From positions 44,235 through 108,234 of the forward strand of contig NW_026015097.1 in the NCBI RefSeq assembly GCF_020379485.1: 64,000 bases of DNA, written 5' to 3'. A model generated the notes under the pieces. The model was not told where the DNA came from and did no database searches. It was given only the letters and a program-made list of their open reading frames with translations. Position numbers and translations under genes: made by a program. Within the stretch, counting starts at the first letter, position 1. Each line of letters begins with the position of its first letter. Positions 20,499-30,025 of this stretch are shown in pieces. The stretch comes from Brassica napus. Its lineage: Eukaryota; Streptophyta; Magnoliopsida; Brassicales; Brassicaceae.

Positions 20499-21887
20499 TG
20501 TTGGGGTCAAAAATGGTTACGACGGAATTACCACCCGAAAATCCTCGGAGATCGTATTTCCGAAAGAGATAGTAAAAGCAGAGATGTAATTTTCGTAAAA
20601 ATAACCAATACGAAGAAGTATCCTTTGGGATTCAAACCGAACAAACCAAGCTCAGTCACCGCGCATACACGCCGTCCGATCGCTATGCAGCAACCAAACC
20701 TGAGCCAAGCTCAGTCGGTACGTAGCGACCGAGCGCTCGTCCCGCTCGGTCGCTACATAGCGACCGAGCTCGAGCCAAAGCTCGGTCGCTACGTAGCAAC
20801 CGAGTTATCGTCCCGCTCGGTCGCTTCGAAGCGACCGAGCTCGAGCCAAAGCTCGGTCGCTACGTAGCGACCGAGCTATCGTCCCGCTCGGTCGCTACGT
20901 AGCGACCGAGCTCGGCCAAGCTCGGTCGCTACGTAGCGACCGAGCGATCGTCCCGCTCGGTCGCTACGTAGCGACCGAGCCCGAGCCAAAGCTCGGTCGC
21001 TACGTAGCGACCATGCACTCGTCTCGCTCGGTCGCTACGTAGCGACCGGGCTCGAGCCAAAGTTCGGTCGCTGTGTAGCGACCAAACTTTTCCAAACATT
21101 GATACGACACCAGTCCTTGCATTCTCGTCAAACCTTCGAATGCTATCTCCCGAAGACCGTAGCAAGCTCAGTCCATGTTTCCCGCTATTCTAATTCATTG
21201 ATCAAACTTCGCGGATTAGAAACCGCGGAAAACTCGTAGTAAACGTGTCGAGTCGGAAGACGGCCCAAAGGGATCTAAAACATGACTCGAGGCCCATCCT
21301 ACGATTTTTCCTAACCAAAAGCCCGTGAACCACATCATGGTTCACGCTTGGCCCACGAGGAAGGATAAATGTCAAGTTTCTGCGGATAAATACGGAAGTT
21401 TTGAAGATAATTGTGAAGATCGGGAAAAATGGAATATCTCCATTTTTATGCTATGACGGCTTAAGGGCAGAAGAGTAAAAGCGTAAACCAACCTTGGAGC
21501 TAGTATATAAGGAGTCCTAGGCGAGGAGCAGAAGAGAGAACTTTTTCAGAGCAAACTTAGCACTTAGAGCAATTTAGGCATTTTTCCATTTTTGTTATTT
21601 CGAGCTGTGACTCAATTAGGTTTAGCCGTCTTAGGGTTACTAGAACTAGGAATCTCGCCGACAGCTCTCGAGCCCAGGCTTATACCTTGTTGTAAACGCT
21701 CATACGCAGATTCGGAATAAGATCTACTTTGCTCTCTTTTCGATTTCTTATTTTTATCGTTGTTGTTCTCGTGTTCTGATTGCTTGACGTGTGGTAATTA
21801 ACAGATATCCGGGTCCTCTGGGAAATTAGGGTTTTCCTAGTTTCCTTATTTAAACGGAAATCGACAGTGTGAATTTCGGTTCCCACA
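20499..21887 (+). mobile_element. Tat 3' LTR, duplicate 3
   Basis: This is the third copy of the Tat 3' LTR, TGTTGGGG to CCCACA, followed by TCTGG. The palindrome array is at 20708-21087 and is longer than in duplicate 2 by about two units, which explains most of the 57 bp difference between units 2 and 3 together with minisatellite changes. Confidence 0.88.
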
Positions 21888-22670
21888 TCTGGGTTAAGTC
21901 CCAAGGCCGGTCAGGCAAGATGATGACTCATCAGTTCCAAGTCATGTGAGGATGGATGGTTGATTGACTTAGGATGTAATGATCTTTGTCAGTCCAGAAG
22001 ATGGACTTGGTACTATTGCCTATAAGGCAAAAGGATTTTGGATTATGCATGAGCCGAGAAAGGCCAGATGCAAACCCTTATCCTTTCGAAGACTTCTCAA
22101 AGGTTACTTATGTCTGTGGGGATGGTTGGTTGAATGACTAAATACCTAGGGGAGCTGTTTGACGCAGGAGTCAAGATAAGGACCATAAGTAAGATCATTG
22201 AGTGATCATGGTCCAGCTGTTAAGCAAGAGCAATTCGAGTCAATGGAGGACCGATGAGCTAATAAGCTCCATAGATGTGGCAAAGGTATGATCTAGCATT
22301 TACTTATGTAGATCTAGATAGAATGGTTTAGGGGAATGGAACCTCAGAATCGTATGGCTTGGTTTGGGTTTAGGATTGACCTTTAAGCTAATTGGTAGTT
22401 GAGTAAACTGACCAAGGCTAAGGTGATTCGACCAGACAAGTGTTAGATTGTTTTTAGACTAATGGTTAACTAGAGAATATTCCGCTGCGTATCTGTTGAA
22501 AGGATCTAGGCTATTAATGACTAGGTAAGTCTTTAGCTAAGGTCTAAGTAAGCCCTCGCCTTTAGGCGATATTATAAATAAAGGGCAGAAATGAAGAGGT
22601 TCGGCCAGGAAGTGGACCGAGCGACGTGAGGCATCGACCGCGGCCTAGGCGGCCGGGATCGGGTCTTACA
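21888..22670 (+). mobile_element. LTR X tail, duplicate 3
   Basis: This is the third copy of the LTR X 3' segment, ending GGGTCTTACA at 22670 and followed by minisatellite. Confidence 0.87.
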
Positions 22671-23770
22671 GTGGGTGTCCGCCAGCACACACAGGACGTC
22701 CATGGCTGTTCGTGGCTGTCCGTCAGCACACACAGGACGTCCGTGGCTGTCCATCAGTACACATATCAGCACGCTGGTCCTTGGACTCAGCTCGCTGGCC
22801 CTTCCCGTGGACTGTTCGGGTGATTTTGGCCCACGTGGGCTGTCTGTTCAGTACACACAGGACGTCTGTGGGTGTCCATCAGCACACACAGGACGCCCGT
22901 GTGTGTCCGTCAGCACACACAGGACGCCCATGTGTGTACGTCAGCACACACAGGACGTCCGTGGCTGTCCGTGTGTGTCCGTGTGTGTCCGTCAGCACAC
23001 ACAGGACGTCCGTGGCTGTCCATCAGTACACATATCAGCACGTTGGTCCTTGGACTCAGCACACTGACCCTTCCCGTGGACTGTTCGGGTGATTTTGGCC
23101 CACGTGGACAGGACGTCCGTGGGTGTCTGCCTGCATACACAGGACGTCCGTGTGTGTCCGTCAGCACACACAGGACATCCGTGGCTGTCCGTGTGTGTCC
23201 GTGTGTGTCTGTCAGCACACACAGGACGTCTGTGGCTGTCCATCAGTACACATATCAGCACGTTGGTCCTTGGACTCAGCACGCTGGCCCTTCCCATGGA
23301 CTGTTTGGGTGATTTTGGCCCACGTGGGCTGTCTGTTCAGTACACACAGGACGTCCGTGGGTGTCCACCAGCACACACAGGACATATGTGGCTGTCCGTG
23401 GCTGTCTGTTAACACACACACGATGTCCATGTGTGTCCGTGTGTGTCCATCAGCACACACAGGACGTCCGTTGGTGTCCGTCAGCACACACAGGACGTTC
23501 GTGTGTGTCTGTCAGTACACACAGGACGTCCGTGGCTGTCCGTGTGTGTCTGTCAGTTTCTGTCAGCCCACACAGGATGTTTGTGGCTGTCCATCAGTAC
23601 ACATATCAGCACGTTGGTCCTTGGACTCAGCACGCTGGCCCTTCTCGTGGACTGTTTGGGTGATTTTGGCCCACGTGGGCTGGCTGTTCAGTACACACAG
23701 GACGTCCGTGGGTGTCCGCCAGCAGACACAGGACATCCGTGCCTGTCTGTGGCTGTCCGTTAGCACACAA
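22671..23770 (+). repeat. Minisatellite block, unit 3 and original continuation
   Basis: Up to 23339 it corresponds to the block in units 1 and 2. From 23340 it continues as ordinary minisatellite (GTACACACAGGACG) for 430 bases, which is the undisturbed original sequence after the triplication. It ends abruptly at 23770, where TTAGCACACAA meets GTCAGGGGAAGG of a Tekay gag. Confidence 0.9.
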
Positions 23771-24615
23771 GTCAGGGGAAGGGCCGTGGAGACACAGACA
23801 AGGCGTCCCAAGGCAAACCAACCACAACACCGAGGGTGTATGAACTGTCACGAGACGACGGAGCTTCCGGATCTTTTTATTCGATCTCTGGCAATCTCTA
23901 AATTTATCTTTTTACATTCAAGCAGTAATGCTTGGTCTGGAACCTAGAATGTGGTCTAGGGGATTCTGATGGGGGTCTCTGATAGGAACCCTCACGGTCG
24001 GTGGGGTAAAAACCCACGTACTTTCCGACGCAGGGCTACACATAGGTTTTGTGAGTCCGGGACTGGTCGGAAAGGGTTTGTTCTGTCTGGATGCAGGTGA
24101 TAATTTTGGGATAGTGAGGGCAGCCAGTGGGCAAGCCATGAACTCACTAGGTCTCATGTCGAATATCTCAGTATAGATCCAGGGAAAGGTCTTCCCTGTG
24201 AATCTGGTCGGTGTCCACCTAAAGAATCAAGAGTGATCTTAGGTATGGACTGATTGGGAAAGTAGCGAGCCACTCTCGATTGCCATAAGGGTCGTGTGCA
24301 ATTGGAGAATGGACTTCACCCGGTAGAGTACCAAGGTCTGTGTCAAGCTCAAGAGAAAGTAGTGGTTTCAGCAGTTCGAGCGATTTGGATGCTGAAACAG
24401 GGTTGTCAGTCATTCTTGGCTACAATTACAACAACAGAGCCTGACAGTTCTGGTTTTCTGCTAGACCCACGTGAGGATTCGTTGGTGTCCGAGTTCCAGG
24501 ATGTGTTTCAGGGGCTACAGGGTGACCCCCCTGATAGGTCTGATCCCTTTCTGATTGAACTGGAATCAAGGACAGCTCCGCTGTCCTAGAGTCCATTTCT
24601 TTGGCTCCGGCCGAG
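23771..24615 (+). pseudogene. Element A: gag tail and protease remnant (Tekay)
   Basis: The sequence matches element B from 28571 onward: the last part of gag after the third zinc knuckle, then the protease region. The catalytic region reads GACGCAGGGCTACACATAGG, one base shorter than in B. In-frame stops occur, for example TAG near 24173, and the domain ends before the position where B inserted. The 5' LTR, PBS and most of gag of A are absent; minisatellite abuts instead. There is no RT or integrase. A resumes at 32934 after element B. Confidence 0.82.
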
Positions 24616-24620
24616 ATGGC
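24616..24620 (+). repeat. Target-site duplication ATGGC for element B (left)
   Basis: ATGGC precedes TGTCACGCC and recurs at 32929-32933 after the 3' LTR end TCTTACA. Joining the flanks gives GAGATGGCAGAGCC, exactly the order at the matching place inside element B itself (29411-29424). Confidence 0.95.
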
Positions 24621-27439
24621 TGTCACGCCCCCAATCCTGGAAAGGATTGTCGGGACAGCCATGGTTCGAAGAAACGTACCAGCCAGTCTAGGACATCAAG
24701 GCAAGCGTTCCATGGTCAAGAAAGAAGGTTAAGGGCATAAGGAAACTTAGACTTAACTTTATAAGAGCTAAGAGACAGCTAGGACGAGTAAGATGGTAAC
24801 TGGAGATAGTAGACGAGTAGCTCGGCCAGCTCAACGAAGCTAGGTTTAGTTCACTCCAGCTCAGCCACTACTAAGTCAGCTGGACTACTAGCTCACTCAG
24901 CTGAGGCAGCTGGGAGTCAGCTCATCTCAGCTAGACGGACTGTTCGGGTTTTAGGCCGATGGTCCGGGTCCGGGTCAGTGGCGGGCTGTGAGGTCTGGCC
25001 ATGAGGCCATGGGCTGTTGGGTCTTTGGAAAAGGCCGTGGGCTAAGTCCAGTAGGCCTGGGGCGTGGGTTGGGCTTGTGACCGACCCCAAACCCAATCAG
25101 AAAGGGCGACGGGATGCAAGTGGCCGAAAGGGGGCAACCCTTGGCCGATGGTGCCCATTCGCTAGCAAGTCATGCCTGTTCGTGGGGCAAGACTTACCCC
25201 CTCGTTTTCTATAAATATGGGGGCTATCCTGTTGATTTCATTATCCAATTCCAGAGTAAAATGCTCATAGAAAAACGTAGAGAGAGAGAGAGAGAGTCCC
25301 GGCTAAGAGATCGGCCAGAAAAGGGCCGGTCGTGGTGGTTTAGTATCTCTGGCAAGGAGAACGGTTTAGGAGAGAGGAGGCCGTGTGGTTATGTATACCC
25401 AAGGCATAGAGAAAGGTCTGGAGAAGGACTCTAAAGCCGTGGTTCAATCCAATAGGGCAGTGGGGTAACCACCGACTCATTGGCTAAGACCATCTGACAG
25501 TCCGAACCGGTCTAGCCATGGGCGTTTGGATTGTGTCCCATTCTTCTTATTATTTTCATCTAGTTCTTCTTCTACTCCTTCTGTACATTGGAGTGGCCTT
25601 GTTGATGTGTTGGTATTGGTTATAACTGTGGTTCTGGTTGAATAATGCGGTCGCGGTCCATAACCGTCGAGTTAGGCGCGCGCATGGTCTAAACCGGCCT
25701 CAGGTGATCCGATTGGATAGGGGCGGTTCTGTTCTGTTCTGAACGGTTGCAACCCTTCCCTGAACAGTCACAATGGTTCATGACTTGTGTAGGTTAAGGC
25801 GTGGTCCTTTGGCCATAGGCCGGACACACGTACAAACCAGACAGTCCATACGGACAGTTAGGTCGAACGGTTGGAACATCTGAATGGGTGCGAGTTGCCA
25901 AGGGTCATGAGTTGCCAAGAGGCACGAGTGTCCAAAGGGTACTAGTTCCCAAAGGGTGTGAGTTCCAAACGGTGACATTGGTTCAAGGCTTAGGCCGAAC
26001 CAAGTGGACAGTCCGCGGCTGCATAGTCGAACGGACGGACGGTTAGTTTAACCGGAGTGTTGTGTCGCAAGGTCTGATTGGTTGCAAGGCAATCCGGTTT
26101 GGTCTTGGGCCTTACTCTGTGGTATGGATCCAGGCTTTGGGTCGGATCAGGTAAGAAGGTCCGTGAGCCTTTGGGCCGGACTTATAACTGTCGATCGCAC
26201 CTAGATCTTAACCAGACGGTTAGACGGGACTATGGACGATCCGGCTATGGTTGGATGGTTTAGCCGCAAAGGCTAAGTGGGATATCTTACAATCAACCTT
26301 GGGTTGGTGAGTAGGATAGGCGCCATATGCATTATGTAGGGCGTAGACCCACATGATGGCAATGGAAGGCCGGTTATATCAGTACTGCTAAGTGGACGAT
26401 GGCTTATCAAGTCTAGTGGTCGGATCATGTTTCATGATGATGGTTCGATGGCCGAGCACTAGTATGGATAGTCACGTTGCTGGAGTAAGAGTATTGATGT
26501 GATGCTTCTAGATATCGACCTTGGTGTTGATAGCTTCGAGATTGGCTAAGAGTCATGACGAAGTGTATGGCTAGTACGATGTGTCGTAGACCATAGATAC
26601 TGAGCCTAAGTGTGATTGTTCAAGGAAGGCTGTGTAAGATCTGATTATGGCTGAGTATGGACGGCCTGACCTCTGGATGATAGTCAAGATGATGACTCAT
26701 CAGTTCCAAGCCATGTGAGGATGGTTGGTTGATTGACTTAGGATATCATGAGCTTTGTCAGTCCAGAAGATGGACTTGGTACTATTGCCTATCAGGCAAA
26801 AGGATTTCGGATTGTGCTTGAGCCGAGATAGGCCAAATACATATCCTTATCCTTTCGAAGACTTCTCAGAGGTTACTTATGTCTGTGGGGATGGTTGGTT
26901 GAATGACTAAGTACCTAGGGGAGCTGTTTGATGCAGGAGTTAAGATAAGGACCTTAAGTAAGATCATTGGGTGATCATGGTCCAGCTGTTAAGCAAGAGC
27001 GATTCGAGTCAATGGAGGACCGATGAGCTAATAAGCTCCATAGATGTGGCAAAGGTATGATCTAGCATTTACTTATGTAGATCTAGATAGAATGGTTTAG
27101 GGGAATGGAACCTCAGAATCGTATGGCTTGGTATGGGTTTAGGATTGACCTTTAAGCTAATTGGTAGTTGAGTAAACTGACCAAGGCTAACGTGCTTCGA
27201 CCAGACAAGTGTTAGATTGGTTTTAGACCAATGGTTAATTAGAGAATAATCCGCTGCGTATCTGTTGAAAGGATCTAGGCTATTAATGACTAGGGAAGTC
27301 TATAGCTAAGATCTAAGTTAGCCCTCGCCTTTAGGCGATATTATAAATAAAGGGCAAAAATTAAGAGGTTCGGCCAGGAAGTGGACCGAGCGACGTGAGG
27401 CATCGACCGCGGCCTAGGCGGCCGGGATCGGGTCTTACA
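24621..27439 (+). mobile_element. Element B 5' LTR
   Basis: It runs from TGTCACGCCCCCAATCC to GGGTCTTACA. TATAAATA is at 25210-25217, with a GA run near 25280-25298. Compared with the 3' LTR it lacks about 107 bases near 26692, so the tract before the Tat target site is missing. AATAAAGGGC near 27350 is a possible polyadenylation signal. Confidence 0.9.
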
Positions 27440-27442
27440 AGT

Positions 27443-27454
27443 TGGTATCAGAGC
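27443..27454 (+). other. Primer binding site, initiator tRNA-Met type
   Basis: TGGTATCAGAGC lies three bases after the LTR end. This is the classic plant retrotransposon PBS complementary to the 3' end of initiator tRNA-Met. It is the only PBS in the window attached to a Tekay-type LTR. Confidence 0.93.
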
Positions 27455-28121
27455 ATGCTTGATCCTGTTTAGGACAACGCTCTAAGATATTGAGTTCCAA
27501 ACCGAAATTATTTCCAAAAACTATGAGGACTATGAAACCTTAGTTGGGGTGAGCCAAGAAAGAGTTGAGGTAAGCTAGGGTATCATGCTTGTGAATGTGG
27601 GAATTCTAAGATGAACCGGCTTAGCCAAGATACATTTTCCAAGGGCAAGAACCTAAAAACCGAAAGGTTGGTCGATCTAGTATGTAGAAGTAATAGACGG
27701 GTTGGAAGGGATGGAAGCAATGCAAGACTTGTTTATGGATGACCTAAACAAGGGAAGTAACATGGACCAGAGAGTGGCTTAGGTTGAAATAAACGTGCAG
27801 CATTCTACTGAAGTTAAGTGTTATCCCTTGATGGCCGTTCATAATAAGTAAAGCATATGCAATATTAAAATCTGACTCAAGGGAGACACTACATGACCAG
27901 TACACGAGTGGACTTCTGATCAGATGGATCAGTTAGGACTCGGTATAAGTCAAGATAGGTTTCCATTGATCGAGTCAGATGGAATGAATCAATTCCAATC
28001 TGAATCCGTCCAAAGAAACAATTGAGGAAACTCAGGGTGTTCGTTCCAATCATTGGAAGAACATGATGTTAAAGTATCTTAGTATGATGGGGATTGAGGT
28101 ATATTATAATTGCTGTTGTGA
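27455..28121 (+). pseudogene. Degenerate leader and gag N-terminal part of element B
   Basis: This stretch follows the PBS where the leader and gag start should be. Frames are short and interrupted; I recognise no clean domain. It is probably decayed gag because a better gag frame follows directly. Confidence 0.5.
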
Positions 28122-28700
28122 ATGGTGTCAGCATTCGCAATAGTAAGACGCTTTGGAGAATGGTATTGGACGTTTTACAAATATGTGATTAAACCGAAAT
28201 CCTACTCATCTAGGTACCCACTGGAAGTGGAACGGGTGGCTTTGTTGGAGTCTAACTTGGCTGAAGAAGCTAAGCTTAAGGCTAAGCCACAGTCTGGCCC
28301 ATCGGGCAAGACTAATGATAAAAAGAGAAAATGGGACCAGGTGTACGGAGGTGAGACCTCTGGTTGCCAACCTGCGTGTTCCAAATGTGGACGGAACCAT
28401 ACCGGTGAGTGCTGGAAGGCCAAGGGGGCTTGTGTTTGTTGTGGCAGCATGGACCATGTGGTTCAAAACTGTCCTCGACTGAACCAGTCTGGTAGAAGCG
28501 GCCAGATGACTTGTTTCCATTGTGGCCAGCAAGGACATTTCCAATCGGAGTGTCCCAAGCTGCAAGGAAGTCAGGGGAAGGGCCGTGGAGACACAGGCAA
28601 GGCATCCCAAGGCAAACCAACCACAACACCAAGGATGTATGAACTGTCACGAGATGACGGAACTTCCGGATCTTTTGATTCGATCTCTGGCAATCTCTAA
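28122..28700 (+). pseudogene. Element B gag remnant with three zinc knuckles
   Basis: The frame has 192 codons and ends at TAA. It contains three closely spaced CCHC-type knuckles: CSKCGRNHTGEC, CVCCGSMDHVVQNC and CFHCGQQGHFQSEC, followed by a Gln/Gly/Lys-rich tail. Knuckles of this type bind nucleic acid in nucleocapsid. The capsid core upstream is not preserved, so this is a gag C-terminal fragment. The ATG at 28122 is only the first Met in the open stretch and need not be a start. Confidence 0.8.
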
Positions 28701-28779
28701 ATTTATCTTTTTACATTCAAGTAGTAATGCTTGGTCTGGAACCTAGAATAGTCTAGGGGATTCTGATGGGGGTCTCTGA

Positions 28780-29388
28780 TAGGAACCCTCATGATTGGTG
28801 GTGTAAAAACCCACGTACTTTCCGACGCAGGGGCTACGCATAGGTTTTGTGAGTCCGGGACTGGTCGGAAAGGGTCTGTTCTGTCTGTACGCTGGTGATA
28901 ATTTTGGGATAGTGAGGGCAGTCGGTGGGCAAGCCAGGAACTCACTAGGTCTCATGTCGAATATCCCAGTGCAGATCCAGGGAAAGGTCTTCCCTGTGAA
29001 TCTGGTCTGTGTCCACCTAAAGAATCACGAGATGATCCTAGGTATGGACTGGTTGGGAAAGTATCGGGCCACTCTCGATTGCCATAGAGGTCGTGTGCAA
29101 TTGGAGACTGGGCTTCATCCGATCCAGTACCAATGTCTGTGTCCGGCTCAAGAGAAAGTAGTGGTTTCAGCAGTTCGAGCGATTCGGATGTTGGAACAGG
29201 GTTGTCAGTCCTTTTTGGCTACAATTACAACTACAGAGCCTGGCAGTTCTGTCTGTCTGAAAGACCTTTCTGAGGATTCGTTGGTGTCCGAGTTCCCAGA
29301 TGTGTTCTGTTCGCTACAGGGTGTCCCCCCTGATAGGTCCGATCCATTTATGATTGAACTGGAACCAGGGACAGTTCCGCTGTCCTAG
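28780..29388 (+). pseudogene. Element B protease remnant
   Basis: The region encodes IGGVKTHVLSDAGATHRF, then after a frame slip SPGLVGKGL and later EMILGMDWLGKYRATLDCH. The active site reads DAGA where retroviral-type proteases have DTG or DSG, and the frame breaks just after it, so protease activity is lost. The clean frame 28849-29388 ends at TAG. What follows is 3' untranslated sequence, not RT. Confidence 0.82.
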
Positions 29389-30025
29389 CGTCCGTTTCTT
29401 TGGCTCCGGCCGAGATGGCAGAGCCGAAGTTGACCATGTCCAAGAGGGGACCATGGTCGCATTACAACCAAGTCGGAGTTTGACCTACGGTTGAGAATGA
29501 TCAAGTCCAGTAATGGATGAGGATCAGGCCACGACCTATTCGGAGATGACCTATGGTCGGGGTGAAACGGTCAAGTCCCTGAGTGGACCAGGACCGGAAT
29601 ACGATCACGTCCGTAAATGGACCAGGATCGAATTATGACAAAGTCCAGTGAAGGACAAAAGTCAAGTCTGAGGCGTTTTTAGTCTGGAGGGACTAAGATC
29701 GCAATGTGGCCAAGCCTGAAAAGGTTGTGGCCGGTTAAGGGGATGATCCACTACTTGTGGCTGAGGTCATGAACCTTATTGTCCATGAAGGACAAAAGAA
29801 CCATAACAATCTGTTAGGACTTGTTGTAGGACGAGCAGCCTAAAGATTGGAACAAGTTCGTGAGGACTTGACTGGTACATCAAAGTGGTCATTTGGTGGT
29901 TTTGAATCAAGCTTGTTCTATTCTCTGATCAAGACTAGAATAAGTTCGGTTGGAATATTTTGTCTTGGGACAAGGTATAATCATCACCGGATTCGAGGAC
30001 GAATCCATTACAAGTGGGGGAGACT
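29389..30025 (+). other. Element B 3' untranslated region and polypurine tract
   Basis: This non-coding stretch has repeated phrases such as GGACCAGGA and AAGTCCAGT. It ends in CGAGGACGAATCC and the polypurine tract AAGTGGGGGAGACT at 30012-30025, directly before the 3' LTR. The same stretch is found in A (32934-33919) and, reversed, in C (48023-48825). Confidence 0.8.

Larger units (their letters stand above)
10791..23339 (+). repeat. Tandem triplication, 4.1-4.2 kb unit
   Basis: Unit 1 is 10791-14996, unit 2 is 14997-19139 and unit 3 is 19140-23339 (4206, 4143 and 4200 bp). Each unit contains part of the antisense ORF, the Tat 3' LTR, the tail of LTR X and a minisatellite block. At both joints CTGTTCAGTA of the minisatellite meets GTAGGAGGAGGAGC of the antisense ORF, sharing GTA. 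Units 2 and 3 share changes against unit 1 (a short deletion after CAATACGAAG, an 11-base loss near 15608 and 19751, an extra G near 15781 and 19924), so unit 2 was probably copied to give unit 3. Confidence 0.9.

Noticed and set aside
16356..21887. Tat LTR duplicates 2 and 3 as separate solo-LTR insertions
   Set aside because: The flanks on both sides are duplicated with them, with the same TSD, so they came by segmental triplication.
14261..23763. Many overlapping ORFs of 60-275 codons on both strands, rich in Ser-Thr-His-Arg and Cys-Val
   Set aside because: They are translations of the 31-base minisatellite, which lacks stop codons in nearly all frames. The frames overlap on both strands, have no domain and change with every indel.
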